A DNA stretch of 64,000 bases, from IMG/VR virus record IMGVR_UViG_3300025617_000013, positions 1 through 64,000 of that record; one strand, written 5' to 3'. Of this stretch, positions 62,271 to 64,000 are shown one piece after another. The stretch's first letter is position 1. Each line of letters begins with the position of its first letter. Under the pieces are notes generated by a model, which did no database searches, was not told the origin of the DNA, and saw only the letters and a program-made list of their open reading frames with translations. Origin of the DNA: a virus. The position numbers and the translations under genes were made by a program.

Positions 62271-63059
62271 ATGCCGAACTTACCAATATCCTTATTACCA
62301 CAATCTACAGCTCTACAAGGAGATGAACTTTTTGTAGACGTTCAAGGAGGAGTAACTAAGTACACTACTCTAGGTAGTTTAGCAGCATTTACTACAAGTT
62401 CAATTCAAACAGAGGTAAATAATCTTACTGCAGCTACTTCTTCTTATTTAGCTTCACATCAAGATACCGGTTCACTTATGGTAACTGGATCTTTATCCGG
62501 TTCATCATTGGTATTTGAAAAAGGAGATACAACTACATTTGATATTGATTTATCTAGTACATTTATTACCCCTTCTCAAACAGGTTCTTTGGTAGAAGCA
62601 GCTCATATTTCACTTTACTCCTCAGCCTCACAGCAATTAGCTGTATCTGGAGCTGCACAGCCTGTAACATTTACATCAGTATGGACTGCAAGAGGAGTTA
62701 ACTTAGTAAGCGGTTCTCAAATTGTAATGGAGAAAGCAGGAACTTATCAATTTAATTTCGTTGCCCAAATTACAAATACTGAAAACGCGGTACATGATTC
62801 TTACTTTTGGATAAAGTATAATGGAAATAACTTTCCAAATTCAGCAACTCAAATGTCTTTACAACCAAGAAAGAACGAAAGTACTCCATCTGCTCAATTA
62901 ATGACAGTAAATATAGTTGGTGTTGCTCAAAACGATGGGGATTATATTGAATTATATTGGACAGGTGATAGTAATACTATAAAACTAAGTGAAACTCCTG
63001 GTGATGGAGTCAAACCAGAAACACCTTCGGTAATTGCAAATATAGTAAGAGTAGGATAA
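62271..63059 (+). CDS. Virion decoration or fibre-like protein, 262 aa
   Basis: The N-terminus (MPNLPISLLPQSTALQGDEL) is followed by the shaft-like VTGSLSGSSLVFEKGDTTTF. From about residue 120 there is a C1q/TNF-like jelly roll (VWTARGVNLVSGSQIVMEKA, GTYQFNFVAQITNTENAVHD, YIELYWTGDSNTIKLSE). Such trimeric domains decorate heads or end fibres. Its position after gp23 favours a head decoration or head fibre. No peptidase motif is seen. Confidence 0.7.
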   Translation: MPNLPISLLPQSTALQGDELFVDVQGGVTKYTTLGSLAAFTTSSIQTEVNNLTAATSSYLASHQDTGSLMVTGSLSGSSLVFEKGDTTTFDIDLSSTFITPSQTGSLVEAAHISLYSSASQQLAVSGAAQPVTFTSVWTARGVNLVSGSQIVMEKAGTYQFNFVAQITNTENAVHDSYFWIKYNGNNFPNSATQMSLQPRKNESTPSAQLMTVNIVGVAQNDGDYIELYWTGDSNTIKLSETPGDGVKPETPSVIANIVRVG

Positions 63060-63069
63060 TGAGTGCAGC

Positions 63070-63078
63070 CTATTTATA
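63070..63078 (+). promoter_or_regulatory. Late promoter motif CTATTTATA
   Basis: Lies 26 bases before the PhoH ATG at 63105, inside the in-frame extension to a GTG at 63063, which argues against the longer start. Confidence 0.65.
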
Positions 63079-63104
63079 GGTATAAACTTAAAGTTATTAA
63101 AATA

Positions 63105-63791
63105 ATGAGTTCAAACCATCATACGGACGATGTATTCGTTCAAAAGAGAAGACCAAAGAACCCAATTAAATTTAACGTTCAATTAAATAGCGAACAAAAA
63201 ACAGCAAAGCAATTAATTTTAGATAACCCGATTACTGTTATAAAAGGAATGGCAGGATCCGGTAAGACTTTAGTTTCTACACAAGTAGCATTAGATCTGT
63301 TATTTACAAAGCAGGTAGAAAAGATTATTATAACAAGACCTACTGTGTCTAAAGAAGATATAGGTTTCCTACCAGGAGATATAAGGGAAAAAATGGACCC
63401 TTGGTTAGCACCAATATATCATAACTTATACATGTTGTATAATAAAGAGAAGATAGATAAAGAATTAGAGAATGAAAATATAGAAATAGTACCTTTTGCT
63501 TTTATGAGAGGTAGGACTTTCTTAAATTCTTTTGTCATAGTAGATGAAGCTCAAAATGTTACCCATAATCAAATGGAAACTGTAATCGGTAGATTAGGTG
63601 TAAATTCCAAGATGGTAATATGCGGGGATATAGCACAGATAGACCTTAAAGATAAAAGAGAAACAGGATTTTCTTTTCTGTCTAGAGTAGAAGAACAAGT
63701 AGAAGGGTTTAGTACTATAGCATTAGAAAAGAATCACAGACATGATATAGTATCTCCTATACTAAAAGTATATCAAACCTTCAGAGATTAG
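63105..63791 (+). CDS. phoH: PhoH family ATPase
   Basis: The start is set at the ATG at 63105, since a GTG at 63063 would place a promoter inside the gene. The 228-residue protein has a Walker A at about residues 48-55 (GMAGSGKT), the PhoH segment IITRPTVSKEDIGFLPGD, and a Walker B (FVIVDEAQN) followed by THNQMETVIGRLG and a sensor region ICGDIAQIDL. PhoH ATPases, related to helicases, are common in marine phages and have an uncertain RNA or stress role. It has its own late motif. Confidence 0.93.
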   Translation: MSSNHHTDDVFVQKRRPKNPIKFNVQLNSEQKTAKQLILDNPITVIKGMAGSGKTLVSTQVALDLLFTKQVEKIIITRPTVSKEDIGFLPGDIREKMDPWLAPIYHNLYMLYNKEKIDKELENENIEIVPFAFMRGRTFLNSFVIVDEAQNVTHNQMETVIGRLGVNSKMVICGDIAQIDLKDKRETGFSFLSRVEEQVEGFSTIALEKNHRHDIVSPILKVYQTFRD

Positions 63792-63794
63792 TCA

Positions 63795-63803
63795 CTATTT
63801 ATA
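63795..63803 (+). promoter_or_regulatory. Late promoter motif CTATTTATA
   Basis: Starts three bases after the PhoH stop and ends 14 bases before the ATG at 63818. Confidence 0.65.
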
Positions 63804-63817
63804 TATAAACTAATACT

Positions 63818-64000
63818 ATGGCTGATATCTCTATATGGAACGGCAGTTCGACTTTTTCTCCCGGACAGACACCATTTGGTTTTTACGATACAGACTCAAC
63901 ATTTCAAGCTGAAGCCGATAAAGTAGCTCATTTTTGTGCTACTAGATTAGGTTATCCGTTAATGGATGTAGAATTACAATCAGGTTCATTCTATGCTTGC
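63818..64000 (+). CDS. Conserved virion structural protein, 5' part
   Basis: The gene is cut by the window end; 61 codons are visible from the ATG at 63818. The product begins MADISIWNGSSTFSPGQTPF and continues DTDSTFQAEADKVAHFCATR, LGYPLMDVELQSGSFYAC. I recall this opening from conserved structural proteins encoded near the capsid gene of marine T4-like phages, possibly a neck or completion protein. It has its own late motif. The role is inferred from position. Confidence 0.75.
   Translation, partial: MADISIWNGSSTFSPGQTPFGFYDTDSTFQAEADKVAHFCATRLGYPLMDVELQSGSFYAC

Noticed and set aside
63063-63104. GTG start for PhoH
   Set aside because: The extension contains the late motif at 63070-63078. 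The ATG at 63105 gives a normal PhoH N-terminus.

Overview
The window is about 64 kb of a T4-like contractile-tailed bacteriophage (myovirus) genome. The evidence is a set of recognisable T4 core proteins: a gp55-type late sigma factor, baseplate proteins (gp5-like, gp25, gp6), large terminase gp17, portal gp20, prohead protease gp21, scaffold gp22, major capsid gp23 and PhoH. The DNA is AT-rich and densely packed, with many ATGA or TAATG overlaps, and almost everything reads rightward. The host is most likely a Bacteroidota (flavobacterium-like, perhaps marine) bacterium. This is inference: a secreted DUF6150-like repeat protein, a BACON-like domain and TTG-N20-TAnnTTTA promoters are typical of that phylum.

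Layout. 1-3.1 kb: early region of small unknown genes, two of them on the minus strand, served by TTG-N20-TATATTWA promoters and including a GIY-YIG protein and the DUF6150-like protein. 3.1-4.9 kb: HD phosphohydrolase, small membrane protein, late sigma factor. 4.9-22.4 kb: baseplate and tail-tip module (gp5-like hub, gp25, gp6, a 1379-residue protein ending in an intein-like Hint domain, several structural proteins, a collar-type fibre). 22.4-33.3 kb: a 3288-residue tail fibre with an S74 self-cleaving chaperone, then a glycosyltransferase-like gene. 33.4-51.6 kb: accessory block (homing-type nuclease, primase, PD-(D/E)XK nucleases, zeta-like P-loop kinase, minimal protein-kinase-like protein, nucleotidyltransferase-metallopeptidase fusion, HAD phosphatase, small basic proteins, three large modular proteins). 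51.6-64 kb: DNA packaging and head module (gp17, gp20, three linker proteins, gp21, gp22, gp23), a decoration or fibre-like protein, PhoH and the start of a further structural gene.

Two promoter classes are visible. Eight copies of TTG-N20-TAnnTTNN, usually preceded by TTCT or TTCG, lie upstream of early or accessory genes and probably use the host sigma factor. Fourteen copies of (C/A/G)TATTTAT(A/T) lie just upstream of structural genes, the first directly after the late sigma gene. They probably form the late promoter, although the motif is the reverse complement of the T4 late box TATAAATA.

The most unusual theme is a short N-terminal peptide of the form M-K-L-x-x-I-I-L-E on about a dozen proteins of the accessory block and late operons. 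It resembles the T4 capsid-targeting sequence cut by the gp21 protease. If that reading is right, the phage packs a large set of proteins into its head, including a kinase-like protein, a zeta-like kinase and a HAD phosphatase, and injects them with its DNA. No tRNA, CRISPR, insertion sequence or integrase was recognised. No stretch longer than 300 bases lacks a gene.
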